64,000 bases of DNA from Lentzea flava (GCF_014648475.1 NZ_BMRE01000013.1:1-64000), one strand, 5' to 3'; shown: positions 42,541 to 52,014, counted from the stretch's first letter. Numbers and translations: made by a program. Notes: generated from the sequence alone by a model not told the origin.

Positions 42541-43422
42541 TCACAGCCCGTTGAGGACTTGGGTCAATGCCGGGTACGTGATGAACGTGAGGAAGCCGAG
42601 CAGCAGGACCATCACGGGCAGAGACATCCGCTCTGTTGCTGACTGCGCTTCGGCTTCCGCGTTCGAGAGCTGGTGTGCACGAAGCGCTGCGGCTTTCGCG
42701 GCAAGGCTCGCGCGGACCTTGGCCCCTTCAGTGCCGGCGAGACTGACCGACGCCGCCAGCTCGGCGAGTTCGGTCACGCCGAGCTCCTCACCGAGCTGGT
42801 GCAGCCTTGCCCACGGAGTGCTTCGCGTCAGCGTCGCGGCAGCCAGCGCTCGTTGGATCTGAGCGAACGCACAGCCCTGACCGACTGCTGCGGAGTCGTG
42901 CAAAGCACTGTCCACGCCCGCTCCGCCGGCCAAGGTGATCCACACGAGATCCAGATAGGACGACAGGCCGTGGCGGAATCCCGTTCGAAGCCGTGCGGCC
43001 GCCGCGCGTACTCGCAAGTCGGGCCACAGAAATCCGGCACCGGCGAGCACGATCGCGGCGATGACAGGAATGTTGATGCCGACATTGACGCCGGCCACGA
43101 TCAGCAGACCGTGCAGCAGAACCGGTGCGAGCAAGCCGACGATGGTGAGCGTCGCCTTCTCCGTCAGGTGTGCTCCAACAGGACGGCCGATCGCCGCCAG
43201 GTCGCGCCGGATCCGTTCGCCGGGCAGGCCCACGGCCAGTAGAGGGGCACTGAGCCGGTTGGCCCAGCCAGTCCTCCCCGCGATCAGAAGCGGGGTAGAT
43301 GATGGAGTGCTCGCGGCGCGCGTCAGGACCGCGTGAAGCGATGGGCGTGGTGGGATCGCCCAGACGATCAGTGCCCAGAGACCCAGCCCGAGCCCGATTC
43401 CCAGAAGAAGCGCGGTGATCAC
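42541..43422 (-). CDS. tadC: TadC-like inner-membrane platform protein
   Basis: 293 residues with a T2SSF (GspF) domain: FRHGLSSYLDLVWITLAGGAGVDSAL, WARLHQLGEELGVTELAELAASV and TEGAKVRASLAAKAAALR. Membrane helices at ~2-22, ~95-125 and at the C-terminus (MVLLLGFLTFITYPALTQVL). With TadB it forms the membrane platform on which TadA drives Flp-pilus assembly. One base separates it from tadB. Confidence 0.85.
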   Translation of the reverse strand: MITALLLGIGLGLGLWALIVWAIPPRPSLHAVLTRAASTPSSTPLLIAGRTGWANRLSAPLLAVGLPGERIRRDLAAIGRPVGAHLTEKATLTIVGLLAPVLLHGLLIVAGVNVGINIPVIAAIVLAGAGFLWPDLRVRAAAARLRTGFRHGLSSYLDLVWITLAGGAGVDSALHDSAAVGQGCAFAQIQRALAAATLTRSTPWARLHQLGEELGVTELAELAASVSLAGTEGAKVRASLAAKAAALRAHQLSNAEAEAQSATERMSLPVMVLLLGFLTFITYPALTQVLNGL

Positions 43423-43423
43423 G

Positions 43424-44281
43424 TCACACCTCCCGATCTGCGGTCAGAAACCGCGCTGGCTCGGGCGCGCGCGAGATCTTGGCCAGCCATGCGAAGCCGA
43501 CGGCGAACAGGCACCCGACACCGAGCAGCACCAGTTGGCCGAACATCGAGTCGTACGCCGCGAGGTAGTCACGGTTGATCAGTACGACGGTGACCGCGAA
43601 TGCGAGCGTGGTGCTCACGATCACCCGCACGGAGGTGCGGGTGCGTGCCCGGCCCGCCTCGACCCGCATCCGCATCGACACCTGCTCTCGAGCGGTTTGA
43701 GCGAGAGCACCGAGCAGATTGCCGAGCTGACGCGATTGCTGTTCGGCGGCTTTGACGAGCGCGGCGATCACCAGGTCGCCGGTCGGGTCGCCGAGGCGGT
43801 CAGCTAGACCGCGCAACGCGGGTGCGAGGCGCTCCCCACCTTCGAGCCGGGCGACGAGTTCTGCGACGTCCTCGCGAATGGGCGCGGGGGTCAGTGACGA
43901 TGTCGACAGGATCGCCTGCTCCAGCCCGGATGCCGCGGCGAGCGTGTCGCGCAGCATCTCCGTCCAGGTCGCGATCGCCTCGATTCGTGTGACCCGCCGT
44001 TTGTGCTCGGGGTCGCCCCTGAGCACACCAGGAACCGCCCAACAGGCCAGTCCCGCGATGACCGCCCCGGCGAACCAACCCGTGGCGGCGCCAGCCATCG
44101 CTCCAACGGCGATGCCGAGACCGAGACGGACCAGGAGCCGCTGACGATGAGCCGCGTCCTCGCGGCGCCGCGTGCGGTTCGGCCGGCGTCGATCTGTGCC
44201 GCGCCAGCCGGCGACGACCAAGAGCACGCCCACGCCGACTCCAACACCGAGCAGAGCTGCGACACCGGTGCTGATGCTCAC
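43424..44281 (-). CDS. tadB: TadB-like inner-membrane platform protein
   Basis: 285 residues from GTG 44281, whose GTGA overlaps the tadA stop. Contains a T2SSF domain (TWTEMLRDTLAAASGLEQAIL, LVARLEGGERLAPALRGLADRLGDPTGDLVIAALVKAA is the family-like core given here in two parts) and QLGNLLGALAQTAREQVSMR. Two N-terminal helices (~5-25, ~58-90) and two C-terminal helices. Partner of TadC and TadA. Confidence 0.85.
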   Translation of the reverse strand: MSISTGVAALLGVGVGVGVLLVVAGWRGTDRRRPNRTRRREDAAHRQRLLVRLGLGIAVGAMAGAATGWFAGAVIAGLACWAVPGVLRGDPEHKRRVTRIEAIATWTEMLRDTLAAASGLEQAILSTSSLTPAPIREDVAELVARLEGGERLAPALRGLADRLGDPTGDLVIAALVKAAEQQSRQLGNLLGALAQTAREQVSMRMRVEAGRARTRTSVRVIVSTTLAFAVTVVLINRDYLAAYDSMFGQLVLLGVGCLFAVGFAWLAKISRAPEPARFLTADREV

Positions 44282-45624
44282 CGCGGCCACCACCCTTCTG
44301 GGTTGTCCAGCACGACGGGGTCGAGACCGGCGTCGACGAGGTCGTCGAGCGTTTCGGTGCGCAGCGCCCCAGGAACAGGTTGAGCGCGACGATCTGGCCC
44401 AGGTCGATAGACCTCGTTGGAGACGATCTGAGGCCCGTCGGCGTCGACGACCTCGCGGATGGACGACACCACGCGGGTGGTCTTGTCGGTGCCGCGGACC
44501 AGGTGCACCACGAAATGAACGGCGCTGGCCACGAGCAAAGCGGTGGCTTCAAGAGACAGCCGTTCGGCGCCCTGTGCGGCGTAGGAAGCGAGGCGGGTAA
44601 AGGCAATGCGCGAGCTGGAAGCGTGCAGCGTGGCCATCGACCCGTCATTGCCCTGGGACATGGCGTTGCACATCGGGATGACTTCGGGTCCGCGGATCTC
44701 GCCGACGATGACCCGGTCCGGCGACATCCGCAGACCCCAACGCACCAACTCGGCCTGCGAGACCGCACCAGCACCTTCCACGTTCGGTTCACGGGATTGC
44801 AGGGCCGTCACGTCCGCGTGGATGTTCGGGTCGCGCTCCAGCCCGAGCTCGAAGGCGTCCTCGATGGTGACCAGCCGCTCCATCGGATCCATCTCCGCGG
44901 CCAGCGCCCGCAGCATCGTCGTCTTTCCGGCCGAGGCGCCTCCGGTGATGAGAATGTTCTTCCTGGCGCGCACGAGTGCGCGCAGAAACTCCCGCAGGCC
45001 GGCATCGATGGTGCCGCGCTCGCGGAGCTGCGGCAGCGTCGCCGTGAGGTAGCCGTGCCGGCGAATCGACAACGAGGTCACCCCGTCTGCCGTCAGGCCC
45101 ATCACGGCGAACAGTCGTTCTCCGCCCGGCAGCTGCAGATTCACCGCCGGAGATCCGAGGTCGAATCGACGCTCCTGGCTGGATGCGCGTGCCGCGAGCA
45201 ACCGGACGAGGTCCGTCAATTCCTCGTTGGACGAGGCGATCGGTGCGGCGTGCTCGCGACGACCGTCGGTGTGCTGGACGACCACACGGTCGAAGCGGTT
45301 GGCGTTGATCGTCTCGATCGTCGGGTCGTCCAGGAGTGGCTGCAGGCCCGCCAGCCCGAACATCTCGTTGAGGACCTGGTCGACCACTTGCTGCTCGATG
45401 TCGGGCGGCACGAGGACGTGGTTGGCGGTGAGCTCGGCTTCGTTGTGCTCGCGGAGTGCGTCGTTGACGATCGGTCGTACCAGCTGTCGCCTGGCCTCGC
45501 CGGACGCGAAGACTCCACCGCGGTGGCCGTCGAGCTGACGCGGTAGCTCGACTGCGAGGACATCACGCAGCCGCTGCCGGAGCCGTTCCGCCGCTCCGTC
45601 GATGGGTTCTTGGGTCAAGGTCAT
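44278..45624 (-). CDS. tadA: TadA/CpaF secretion ATPase
   Basis: 448 residues from ATG 45624 (ATGA overlap with tadZ). An N-terminal helical region, then LLDDPTIETINANRFDRVVVQ, Walker A LITGGASAGKTTMLRAL (~222-238), the Asp box LVTIEDAFELGLE, Walker B region RMSPDRVIVGEIRGPEV and the His box MATLHASS. These are all features of the type II/IV secretion ATPase family that powers Flp-pilus extension and retraction. Near-typical length and complete motifs indicate a functional locus. Confidence 0.92.
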   Translation of the reverse strand: MTLTQEPIDGAAERLRQRLRDVLAVELPRQLDGHRGGVFASGEARRQLVRPIVNDALREHNEAELTANHVLVPPDIEQQVVDQVLNEMFGLAGLQPLLDDPTIETINANRFDRVVVQHTDGRREHAAPIASSNEELTDLVRLLAARASSQERRFDLGSPAVNLQLPGGERLFAVMGLTADGVTSLSIRRHGYLTATLPQLRERGTIDAGLREFLRALVRARKNILITGGASAGKTTMLRALAAEMDPMERLVTIEDAFELGLERDPNIHADVTALQSREPNVEGAGAVSQAELVRWGLRMSPDRVIVGEIRGPEVIPMCNAMSQGNDGSMATLHASSSRIAFTRLASYAAQGAERLSLEATALLVASAVHFVVHLVRGTDKTTRVVSSIREVVDADGPQIVSNEVYRPGPDRRAQPVPGALRTETLDDLVDAGLDPVVLDNPEGWWPR

Positions 45625-46436
45625 GGCGAGACACCGCCTTGCACGTTCTGAGGCTCGCTGACCCGCGGTACGGCAAGCACGTCGTGCTCGAGCCGTAGTT
45701 GGCTCGGCGTCGCGGCAAGCGACGCCGCGACCTTGTTCGCGAAACGGCCTAGAGCGGAATGTGATGGCCCGCCACGGCTCCATCGGGAACGCGGTCGGCG
45801 TCCACACAGGACCGCGGCACCCAGCGAATCGTGAGGGACGCGACCAAGGGGCGGAACACCGAGCTCGCGCCCGACCTCTGCTGTGGAGTAGCCGTCGCCG
45901 ACCAGCAGCAGCACCGGCCGAGGCGCCCACTGGCCGACCGCAGGCAGCTTGCGAGCCAGGTGGGCGAGGTGGTCGGCGTGCGCGCGGGTGAGCAGCACCA
46001 GCACGTCTGCTTCACGCACGATTCCCATCGCCGGCGAGCCGTGGTCGATCCGGCCGCAATCGACGATCACCACGTTGCCGGAAGTGTGCGCCGCCAACTT
46101 CAAAACCGTGTACGTGGAGTTCGGCGCCAAGGCCAGCAACGCCGCTCTTGCCTGGTCGGCGTCAGGTGGTGCGGCGATGACCGGCAGTCCGCCAGGGAGT
46201 GCTTGCGCGTGGTGCCACAGCAACGAAGGGTCCGGCTTGCCGCTGCGCACGTCCGCGGCGAGGCTCAGCAGGCCAGGCGACGGCGGGAGGGAGAAGCGCG
46301 TCGCGATGTCGCCGCCGGACGGATCCGCCTCGACCAGAACGACTCGGGCTGGAGCCGGCCATCGCGCTGCGAGCGCGACGGAGAACGTCGTCACGCCGGG
46401 GGAGCCCTTGAAGCTGAGAACCGCGACCAGCATCAC
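45621..46436 (-). CDS. TadZ/CpaE-like MinD-family ATPase
   Basis: 271 residues. The deviant Walker A LSFKGSPGVTTFSVAL lies at the N-terminus, followed by VVLVEADPSGGDIATRF (Walker A' region) and NVVIVDCGRID (Walker B). VLVLLTRAHADHLAHLARKL is typical of ParA/MinD folds. TadZ-like proteins position the Tad machine at the pole. The expected second Lys of the MinD-type loop is present as KGSPGVTT. Overlaps both neighbours by ATGA. Confidence 0.8.
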   Translation of the reverse strand: MMLVAVLSFKGSPGVTTFSVALAARWPAPARVVLVEADPSGGDIATRFSLPPSPGLLSLAADVRSGKPDPSLLWHHAQALPGGLPVIAAPPDADQARAALLALAPNSTYTVLKLAAHTSGNVVIVDCGRIDHGSPAMGIVREADVLVLLTRAHADHLAHLARKLPAVGQWAPRPVLLLVGDGYSTAEVGRELGVPPLGRVPHDSLGAAVLCGRRPRSRWSRGGPSHSALGRFANKVAASLAATPSQLRLEHDVLAVPRVSEPQNVQGGVSP

Positions 46437-47131
46437 CGGCCACCTCCCGGAAGGAGCACGAGCGCCAGCTGCCCGGCCGGCACCGCTGCGATCTGACGAG
46501 CTGCGGCCTCTGCCACCTGTACCGACACCACCGTGACTTGCTCGTTCGCTGGTGACGACATGCTGGTCACCACTCCAGGCCAGCTCGTACTCGTCTCCGC
46601 GACCACCGCGCTCGGCTGTGAGCCGTTCGGCACGAGCACGACGGAGACCCGCGCTCCGGTCCCCACCTCGACCGGGAACTGGCCTGCCTTCAGCGCCAGT
46701 GCAGCAATCGACTGTCCTGCAACAGGAATCGCTGGCGTCGCCACCGAGTCGGACGTGAGCAGGGTGCCCGCCGAGAGGCTCACGGCCATCGTCTTGCCCA
46801 CCACGCTGGTGGCCTGCCCGGCATCCACGACGAGCACGCCGGCATCGACCGCCACGTTCACCTGCTGGAGATCCTGCGGCGTCAAGATATGCCCAACGGT
46901 TACGGGCCGGTTCAACGCCAGCACCGGCCTTCGATCATTCGCGGTGAGCGAGATCCACAGAAACGTTCCCGCACAGGCGATCACGAGTACGACGCCGAGT
47001 GCTAAATAGGGCAAGCTCCTCTTCCTGCCTCGCAGCCGCGTGATGCCGCGCTGCTTGCCGCTGATCCAGGCCGGTTGATCCGATGTGGAGGGACGGCCGG
47101 TGGCCGCGTTGTTTGTCACGTAGGTCTTCAT
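46433..47131 (-). CDS. CpaB/RcpC-like SAF-domain pilus assembly protein
   Basis: 232 residues. A cytoplasmic basic tail, one membrane helix (LPYLALGVVLVIACAGTFLW, ~40-60), then a SAF domain (VLALNRPVTVGHILTPQDLQQVNV, AVSLSAGTLLTSD) and a RcpC-like C-terminal region (GARVSVVLVPNG, QVTVVSVQV, GQLALVLLPGG). In other Tad systems CpaB/RcpC acts in the outer parts of the machine or in pilin modification. In an actinomycete it is membrane-anchored and faces outward. Upstream 47132-47239 is gene-free. Confidence 0.78.
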   Translation of the reverse strand: MKTYVTNNAATGRPSTSDQPAWISGKQRGITRLRGRKRSLPYLALGVVLVIACAGTFLWISLTANDRRPVLALNRPVTVGHILTPQDLQQVNVAVDAGVLVVDAGQATSVVGKTMAVSLSAGTLLTSDSVATPAIPVAGQSIAALALKAGQFPVEVGTGARVSVVLVPNGSQPSAVVAETSTSWPGVVTSMSSPANEQVTVVSVQVAEAAARQIAAVPAGQLALVLLPGGGR

Positions 47132-47239
47132 GTCGCCCCGTTTCAGGCATGGGAGTAGCGCGCCGCGTCGCGAACAGTGATCAACGCGCGGTTGGTGAGG
47201 TGGTTGAGTTCTCGACGCGGCGCTGCGGCGCCGCAGAGG

Positions 47240-48091
47240 TCAGCGTCCGGTGTTCAGTGCTTGGGCCTCGGCGACCCGGAAGGACGTGCTGGTCGTTGTC
47301 GTCAGGCCTGGGAAAGATCCGGTTTGGCCCGCACCGGACCAGGTGACCGTCCAGTGCACAGTCGCCGACACCGCGAACGCTTGTCCTTGCTCACCAGCGG
47401 AGGAGCGTCGATAGGTGTGCCCGCAATCCGGGGACGCTGACTTCGGATCGGTGCCGGCTTGGAACGCGGTTCCTGGGCCAGTGCACGTGATTGTGTTGCC
47501 GTCACCCATCGACCACGTCACCGAGGCGGGACTGGCGACCGCGGTCACCGAAACACCTGGAACGGACGCGGTTTCCTCGGCGGGAGTCCACCCGCCGGAA
47601 AGCCACAGCCAGGTTGGCAGGTGCACCAGCTGAGTGCCGGACGGGCTGGTGGCGATGGTCGGCGCGGCCAGCCGCAGCCGCTTGCGCGCGATCTCGGCGA
47701 CCTGCGCCGGCGACAACGTTGGTTGCGTGCTCGCGCCGGTCGGAATCCAGACCGGTCCGTGTGAATCCGGATCCTTGCCGTCCGGCGAGCAGATCACCAT
47801 GAACCAACCGCCAGGGCCTTCAGGTTGTCCGTTCGGCGGGCTGTAGTCCACCGGGATGTGTCGACACCCGAAACCACCGCCGTCCGAGTCAGATTCGTCG
47901 CCGGTGGGGCTGTTCGGGTGGGCGTTGTTGCCAGCTGGCCGGTTGGGGCGTGTCCCGGCGGCGACGTCACAGACCGGGGACGGCGCCTGGCTGCAGTTCG
48001 TGCTGCCCCAGCCGTTGTCGGCTATCGCGGGCTCCGGTGCACACACCAGAGTGACGCTGAAAGCCGCGCCCACGATGAGGATGCGTCGCAT
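47240..48091 (-). CDS. Secreted protein of the Tad locus
   Basis: 283 residues with a clear signal peptide (RRILIVGAAFSVTLVCAPEPAIA, cut plausibly after AIA; the full stretch exceeds what can be quoted). The mature part has several Cys, GPGGWFMVICSPDGKDP, PTLSPAQVAEIARKRLRLAAP, LVHLPTWLWLSGGW and a C-terminal PKD-like strand region (SVTWSMGDGNTITCTGPGT, ATVHWTVTWSGAGQTG). Proteins of this layout recur in actinobacterial Tad clusters; a cell-surface role with the pilus is likely. Confidence 0.7.
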   Translation of the reverse strand: MRRILIVGAAFSVTLVCAPEPAIADNGWGSTNCSQAPSPVCDVAAGTRPNRPAGNNAHPNSPTGDESDSDGGGFGCRHIPVDYSPPNGQPEGPGGWFMVICSPDGKDPDSHGPVWIPTGASTQPTLSPAQVAEIARKRLRLAAPTIATSPSGTQLVHLPTWLWLSGGWTPAEETASVPGVSVTAVASPASVTWSMGDGNTITCTGPGTAFQAGTDPKSASPDCGHTYRRSSAGEQGQAFAVSATVHWTVTWSGAGQTGSFPGLTTTTSTSFRVAEAQALNTGR

Positions 48092-48094
48092 GGC

Positions 48095-48643
48095 TCAACA
48101 ACTCCCCACATCGTGCACGCCGTAGTCGGACACCTTCCAAGATCCGTCGGCTTGTTTCTCAACGACCGCGTTGATCAGATGACGGCCGCCAGGCTTGTCG
48201 TCGGCCAGGGCACCGTTGTCCTTGCGGTACTTCAACCAGTTGGTCGAGTCGCCGCAGTCGGTGATGAGGATCTTCTTCGGATCTTCCTGAGGCTCAGCGG
48301 TGGACACGGTCGGGTTGAGCACAGGTGCACCCTTGGTGATCAGACCGCGGTAGTTGTCGCCGTACAGGCTTTGTGAAAGCTTGTTGAGCGCGATGCCCGT
48401 GGCGTGCTGGCCGAGCTTCGCAGACTGCCAGTCCGAACTGGTACCAGCGGCGGCGAAGTCGTTCCACATCTCCCGATAGGCATCGATCGCCCGGTTCTGC
48501 GCGGTCTCGGCGGGGGAGGCCGTCGATGGTGGCGGCTGAGTCGCGGACGGCTTGTTGGTCGTTGTGATGGACGGTGTTCCGTCACAGGCGCCCAGCACGG
48601 CCATCGATCCGACTGCGACCAAGATCTTCGTGGTGAGGTTCAC
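48095..48643 (-). CDS. Putative lipoprotein of the Tad locus
   Basis: 182 residues from GTG 48643, with GGAGG 5 nt upstream. N-terminal KILVAVGSMAVLGACDG contains a lipobox (LGAC), then a Thr/Pro/Ser-rich linker and a globular domain (AIDAYREMWNDFAAAG, KLSQSLYGDNYRGLI, VVEKQADGSWKVSDYGV) reminiscent of NTF2-like folds. Start overlaps the preceding stop (GTGA). Likely membrane-anchored on the outer face. Confidence 0.7.
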   Translation of the reverse strand: MNLTTKILVAVGSMAVLGACDGTPSITTTNKPSATQPPPSTASPAETAQNRAIDAYREMWNDFAAAGTSSDWQSAKLGQHATGIALNKLSQSLYGDNYRGLITKGAPVLNPTVSTAEPQEDPKKILITDCGDSTNWLKYRKDNGALADDKPGGRHLINAVVEKQADGSWKVSDYGVHDVGSC

Positions 48644-48867
48644 CGTGGCCTCCAAACCGGGAACGTGAACGGTGGTGCCGAGGTGGACCCCTGAGGGGGT
48701 ACGGGGTCCACCTCGACCGGCGCACCCGGTGTGAAGCCGGTGTCCGGGCGCAAGTAGTCGGTCAGAGCGGCGAGCACGATGAGTGTGAAGAGAGCGACGG
48801 CGCGGTGCAGGGCGCGCGGGGCCTCGTAGGCGATCACGGGATCGTCTTCCCGGAGTGGCAGGCACAT
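48640..48867 (-). CDS. Small membrane protein of the Tad locus
   Basis: 75 residues with one hydrophobic helix (AVALFTLIVLAALTDYL, ~24-40) and a Pro-rich C-terminal tail. No family recognised. Placed between the prepilin peptidase (13 bp upstream) and the lipoprotein gene (overlapping), so it is almost surely co-expressed. Confidence 0.6.
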   Translation of the reverse strand: MCLPLREDDPVIAYEAPRALHRAVALFTLIVLAALTDYLRPDTGFTPGAPVEVDPVPPQGSTSAPPFTFPVWRPR

Positions 48868-48880
48868 CAGACGGCCTCCG

Positions 48881-49522
48881 TCAGAACAGGAGGATCACGC
48901 AGATCGGCGTAAAGATCAGCGCGGGTCCCAAGGCGATCGGCTGGCCTTGTGAGATCAGCTTCCGGGCGCGCAGCACGCTCATCACGAGGCCGGTGGAGAG
49001 GAAGGCCGACATGAGGCCGACGACGACGTAGGGCCAACCGAACCAGCCGAGGAAGAACGCCATCGTGGTGGCCAGTGTGACGTCGCCAAGGCCGAGGCCC
49101 GATGGCGAGATCAATCCGATCGTCAGCACGATCACGAGCACAACGAGCGCGGCCGTGACAGCCCGCAGCAACGGCCAGACGTCTCGCTCGATCAACCCCG
49201 CGAGCCCGAACTGGACCAATCCACCGCCGAGCAAGGCGCCGACGATGGGGTGAGGCAGCCGGTGGCTGCTCCAGTCGATCAAAGCGAGAAGCAGGCCGAC
49301 GATCGCCAACCAAGCGAGCGCCCCGGCAGCGGTGTGTCGCCGCGTCGTTCCCTCGACGAGCAGGAGCGCCAGCAACGCGCCAGCCGCCAATGCCGGTCTC
49401 CACCCCACCGCGGTCACACACCTCCACGACGCAGCCTCGCCTCGCGCGATCGAGTTGCTGAACGCGATGACGAATGGGCCTGCGAAGACGCCGAGAAGGC
49501 CGTAGGTCAGCCAGAGCGACAT
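48881..49522 (-). CDS. Prepilin peptidase (TadV/CpaA-like, A24 family)
   Basis: 213 residues from ATG 49522 (GGAGG upstream). About six membrane helices. The two catalytic aspartates of A24 peptidases are visible in LIDWSSHRLPHP and in the GxGD motif GLGLGDVTLA. It processes the Flp-type pilin and TadE-like pseudopilins encoded downstream. First gene of the 15-gene minus-strand Tad operon, with the divergent promoter region at 49523-49752. Confidence 0.85.
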   Translation of the reverse strand: MSLWLTYGLLGVFAGPFVIAFSNSIARGEAASWRCVTAVGWRPALAAGALLALLLVEGTTRRHTAAGALAWLAIVGLLLALIDWSSHRLPHPIVGALLGGGLVQFGLAGLIERDVWPLLRAVTAALVVLVIVLTIGLISPSGLGLGDVTLATTMAFFLGWFGWPYVVVGLMSAFLSTGLVMSVLRARKLISQGQPIALGPALIFTPICVILLF

Positions 49523-49752
49523 TGCGCCTCCACGCGCGAAGCCAGCTGCCGAATTCGCATTCACTGACCAACGAAAGTTGTCGTTCGACCGGGTGACTTC
49601 GTACGCCTGGTTGCTTGGAATACGAGACGAAGTTGGAGGGGCTCCGCATACGATCACCTCCTGGACCAGCAGCTTCCACTGCACGTGACTGCTTGACGAC
49701 GTTCAGTGTTGGCAGGGTTCGGGGGGAATCGCTAGGGGAGGACCGTCTTCAG
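49523..49752. promoter_or_regulatory. Divergent region between Tad operon and XRE/NB-ARC regulator
   Basis: 230 bp without a gene. gacttcgt…acgagacgaagt near 49600-49635 gives imperfect inverted repeats. A ttgacg at about 49693 could be a -35 box for the rightward gene, but no convincing -10 is spaced from it. GGAGG near 49738 is the ribosome site of the regulator. Confidence 0.4.
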
Positions 49753-52014
49753 ATGAACAGAAGACAGCAGACGGCACATATCCAAACGAATACGCAAACT
49801 TTCGGGCAGCTATTGCGCACGCTTCGCAAGCAGCGGCAAAAGTCGCTGTCAGAGCTCAGCACGGACTCGAACGTGAGCAAGGGGTATCTGGGCAACCTCG
49901 AGCAGGATCGCAGCGTGCCCAGTCCGGAGATCGCAATAGCGATCGACGACGCTCTGCATGCTGACGGCCGGCTCGCCGAGCTGGCGGTGCCGAAGCCGCG
50001 CTCCAGGACAACCCGGGATCGGGTACGGCCGGCCCAGCTGCCCGTCGCGGTGCGCGGTTTCGTGCCGCGTCGCGACCTGCTCGACGAAGCAGAGGCAGCG
50101 CTCGCTGTACACGAAGGTGTGATCGCACTCGATGGCCCGGCGGGCGTGGGCAAGACCGCGTTCGCCGTGAACTGGGCTCATTCGATCGCCGAGCGCTTCC
50201 CGGACGGTGTGCTGTTCACCGACTTGCGTGGCTATGCCGCGGACCCACCAGAAGATCCAGCGGTCGTGCTGGGCGGCTTCCTGCGTTCCCTCGGCGCCAC
50301 CCCGTCGGAGATCCCGAGCGACCTCGCCGGTCGGGCGGCGCTGTACCGGACGCTTCTGGAAGGCACACGCATGCTGGTCGTGCTGGACAACGCAGTCGAC
50401 GACGAGCAGGTCCGCCCCTTACTGCCAGGGTCGGCACCGTCGCTGGCGCTGATCACAAGTCGCAACCGTCTGTCCGGCGCCGTAGTGCACGAAGGCGCGG
50501 TCCGCATCACCCTGCGACCGATGACCGCGGACGAGTCGCATCAGCTCCTGAGGTCAGTGATCGGGCGCCGGATCGACGCCGAACCCAGCGCCGCACAGGT
50601 CATCGCCGACCGGGCCGGACGCCTGCCCCTCGCACTGCGCATCGCCGCTGAACGCGCGAGCCTCTGGCCGAACACACCGCTCCACGCACTGGCGGACGAG
50701 CTCACCCGACGTCAACCGCTCGATGTGTTCGCGGTCGACGACACACTCGCCGTACGGACCGTCTTGTCGTACTCGCACGATGCGCTACCGGACAAGATGT
50801 CCAACACCTTCCGGTTGCTGGGGCTGCATCCGGGAGGGCCGATCCGCATCGAGGCGGCCGCGGCACTCATCGACCAGCCACCGTCACAAGCCCAAGGCCA
50901 TCTGTCCGCCTTGGCCAGCGTGCATCTCCTCGAGCAGACCGCGGAGGACAGGTTCGTCATGCACGACCTGGTCCACTCCTACGCCCTTGAACTCGCCCTC
51001 GAACACGACCCGCAGGACCACAACATCGCGGCCCTTGAGCGGCTGGTCGACTCCTACCTGCGCACGGGCGCGGCCGCGACCCGGCTGCTCTGGCCATCTC
51101 GTCCAAGACGTCCGATCGACCTGCCCCGGCACAACCTGACAACGTTGACATTCCATCGCCCGGCGGACGCCATCCGCTGGTTCGAGGACGAGCTGCAGCT
51201 GCTTGTCCGTCTCGTCCGGCACGGCGCTCGGTGGAACGTCACCACCGTCGCCTACCTGCCGGTCGTGATCAACGAGATGCTGTTCCACCGCCGCGCCTGG
51301 TCGTGGTGGGTGCCCGCACTTCGCGACGCGCTCGCCATGGCTCGCCAAGGCCGCCATCGCGATGCCGAGGCGTGGATGCTGGAAACGCTTGGTGACGCCG
51401 GCATCGACGAAGGCAGGGCAACCACGTCGATCATGCTCTACCAGGAGGCGATGGAGATCCGCGCTGAGCTGGGCGACCGCAGCGGCATCGCCGCAGGCCA
51501 TGTTGGCCTCGGGCGCGCCTATTGCCAGCTTGAGGACTACGACAACGCGATCACCCACTGCCAGACCGCCCGCCAGATCAGCATCGAGGCTGACGACCGC
51601 TGGGAACACGCGGTCGCGACCGCACACCTCGCCATGGCGCGCGCTGCGCAAGGTGCGAACGAGGAAGCATTCGCGCTGCTCACCACTGTGCGGAAGACCT
51701 TGGAAGACGACGAGGACTTCATGTCGTCCGGATGCGCCTCGACCCTGCTCGCGGGTCTCGCCGAGTCGATCGGCGAGTACGGCCTCGCGCTGCAGCACCT
51801 CGACGACGCGCTCCAGACTTTCCGCCAGGTCGGCGACATCTGGAGCCAAGCCCACATCCACAGCCGCATCGGCGACGTGCAGGCCGACTGCGGCAACCAA
51901 CAGGCCGCGCACCGCGCGTGGACGGCCGCCGCAGAACTGCTCACTGGCAACATCGAGCCCACGGCCACGCAGTTGCGCCTGCAGGTGATCAACAGCCTGA
52001 AGGAGGATCATTAG
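49753..52014 (+). CDS. XRE HTH / NB-ARC / TPR transcriptional regulator
   Basis: 753 residues from ATG 49753. The N-terminal XRE helix-turn-helix reads FGQLLRTLRKQRQKSLSELS, KGYLGNLEQDRSVPS (~17-60). The NB-ARC ATPase has P-loop LDGPAGVGKTAFAVNWA (~127), TRMLVVLDNAVDDEQV (Walker B) and LALITSRNRLSG, then GRLPLALRIAAER. The C-terminal TPR array (~500-740) is visible as HVGLGRAYCQLEDYDNAITHC and LADSI-type repeats. This is the AfsR/NLR-like regulator layout. The next gene's GTG follows the stop directly with the ribosome site inside this gene, so the two are coupled and the oxidoreductase may be its target or sensor output. Confidence 0.85.
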   Translation: MNRRQQTAHIQTNTQTFGQLLRTLRKQRQKSLSELSTDSNVSKGYLGNLEQDRSVPSPEIAIAIDDALHADGRLAELAVPKPRSRTTRDRVRPAQLPVAVRGFVPRRDLLDEAEAALAVHEGVIALDGPAGVGKTAFAVNWAHSIAERFPDGVLFTDLRGYAADPPEDPAVVLGGFLRSLGATPSEIPSDLAGRAALYRTLLEGTRMLVVLDNAVDDEQVRPLLPGSAPSLALITSRNRLSGAVVHEGAVRITLRPMTADESHQLLRSVIGRRIDAEPSAAQVIADRAGRLPLALRIAAERASLWPNTPLHALADELTRRQPLDVFAVDDTLAVRTVLSYSHDALPDKMSNTFRLLGLHPGGPIRIEAAAALIDQPPSQAQGHLSALASVHLLEQTAEDRFVMHDLVHSYALELALEHDPQDHNIAALERLVDSYLRTGAAATRLLWPSRPRRPIDLPRHNLTTLTFHRPADAIRWFEDELQLLVRLVRHGARWNVTTVAYLPVVINEMLFHRRAWSWWVPALRDALAMARQGRHRDAEAWMLETLGDAGIDEGRATTSIMLYQEAMEIRAELGDRSGIAAGHVGLGRAYCQLEDYDNAITHCQTARQISIEADDRWEHAVATAHLAMARAAQGANEEAFALLTTVRKTLEDDEDFMSSGCASTLLAGLAESIGEYGLALQHLDDALQTFRQVGDIWSQAHIHSRIGDVQADCGNQQAAHRAWTAAAELLTGNIEPTATQLRLQVINSLKEDH

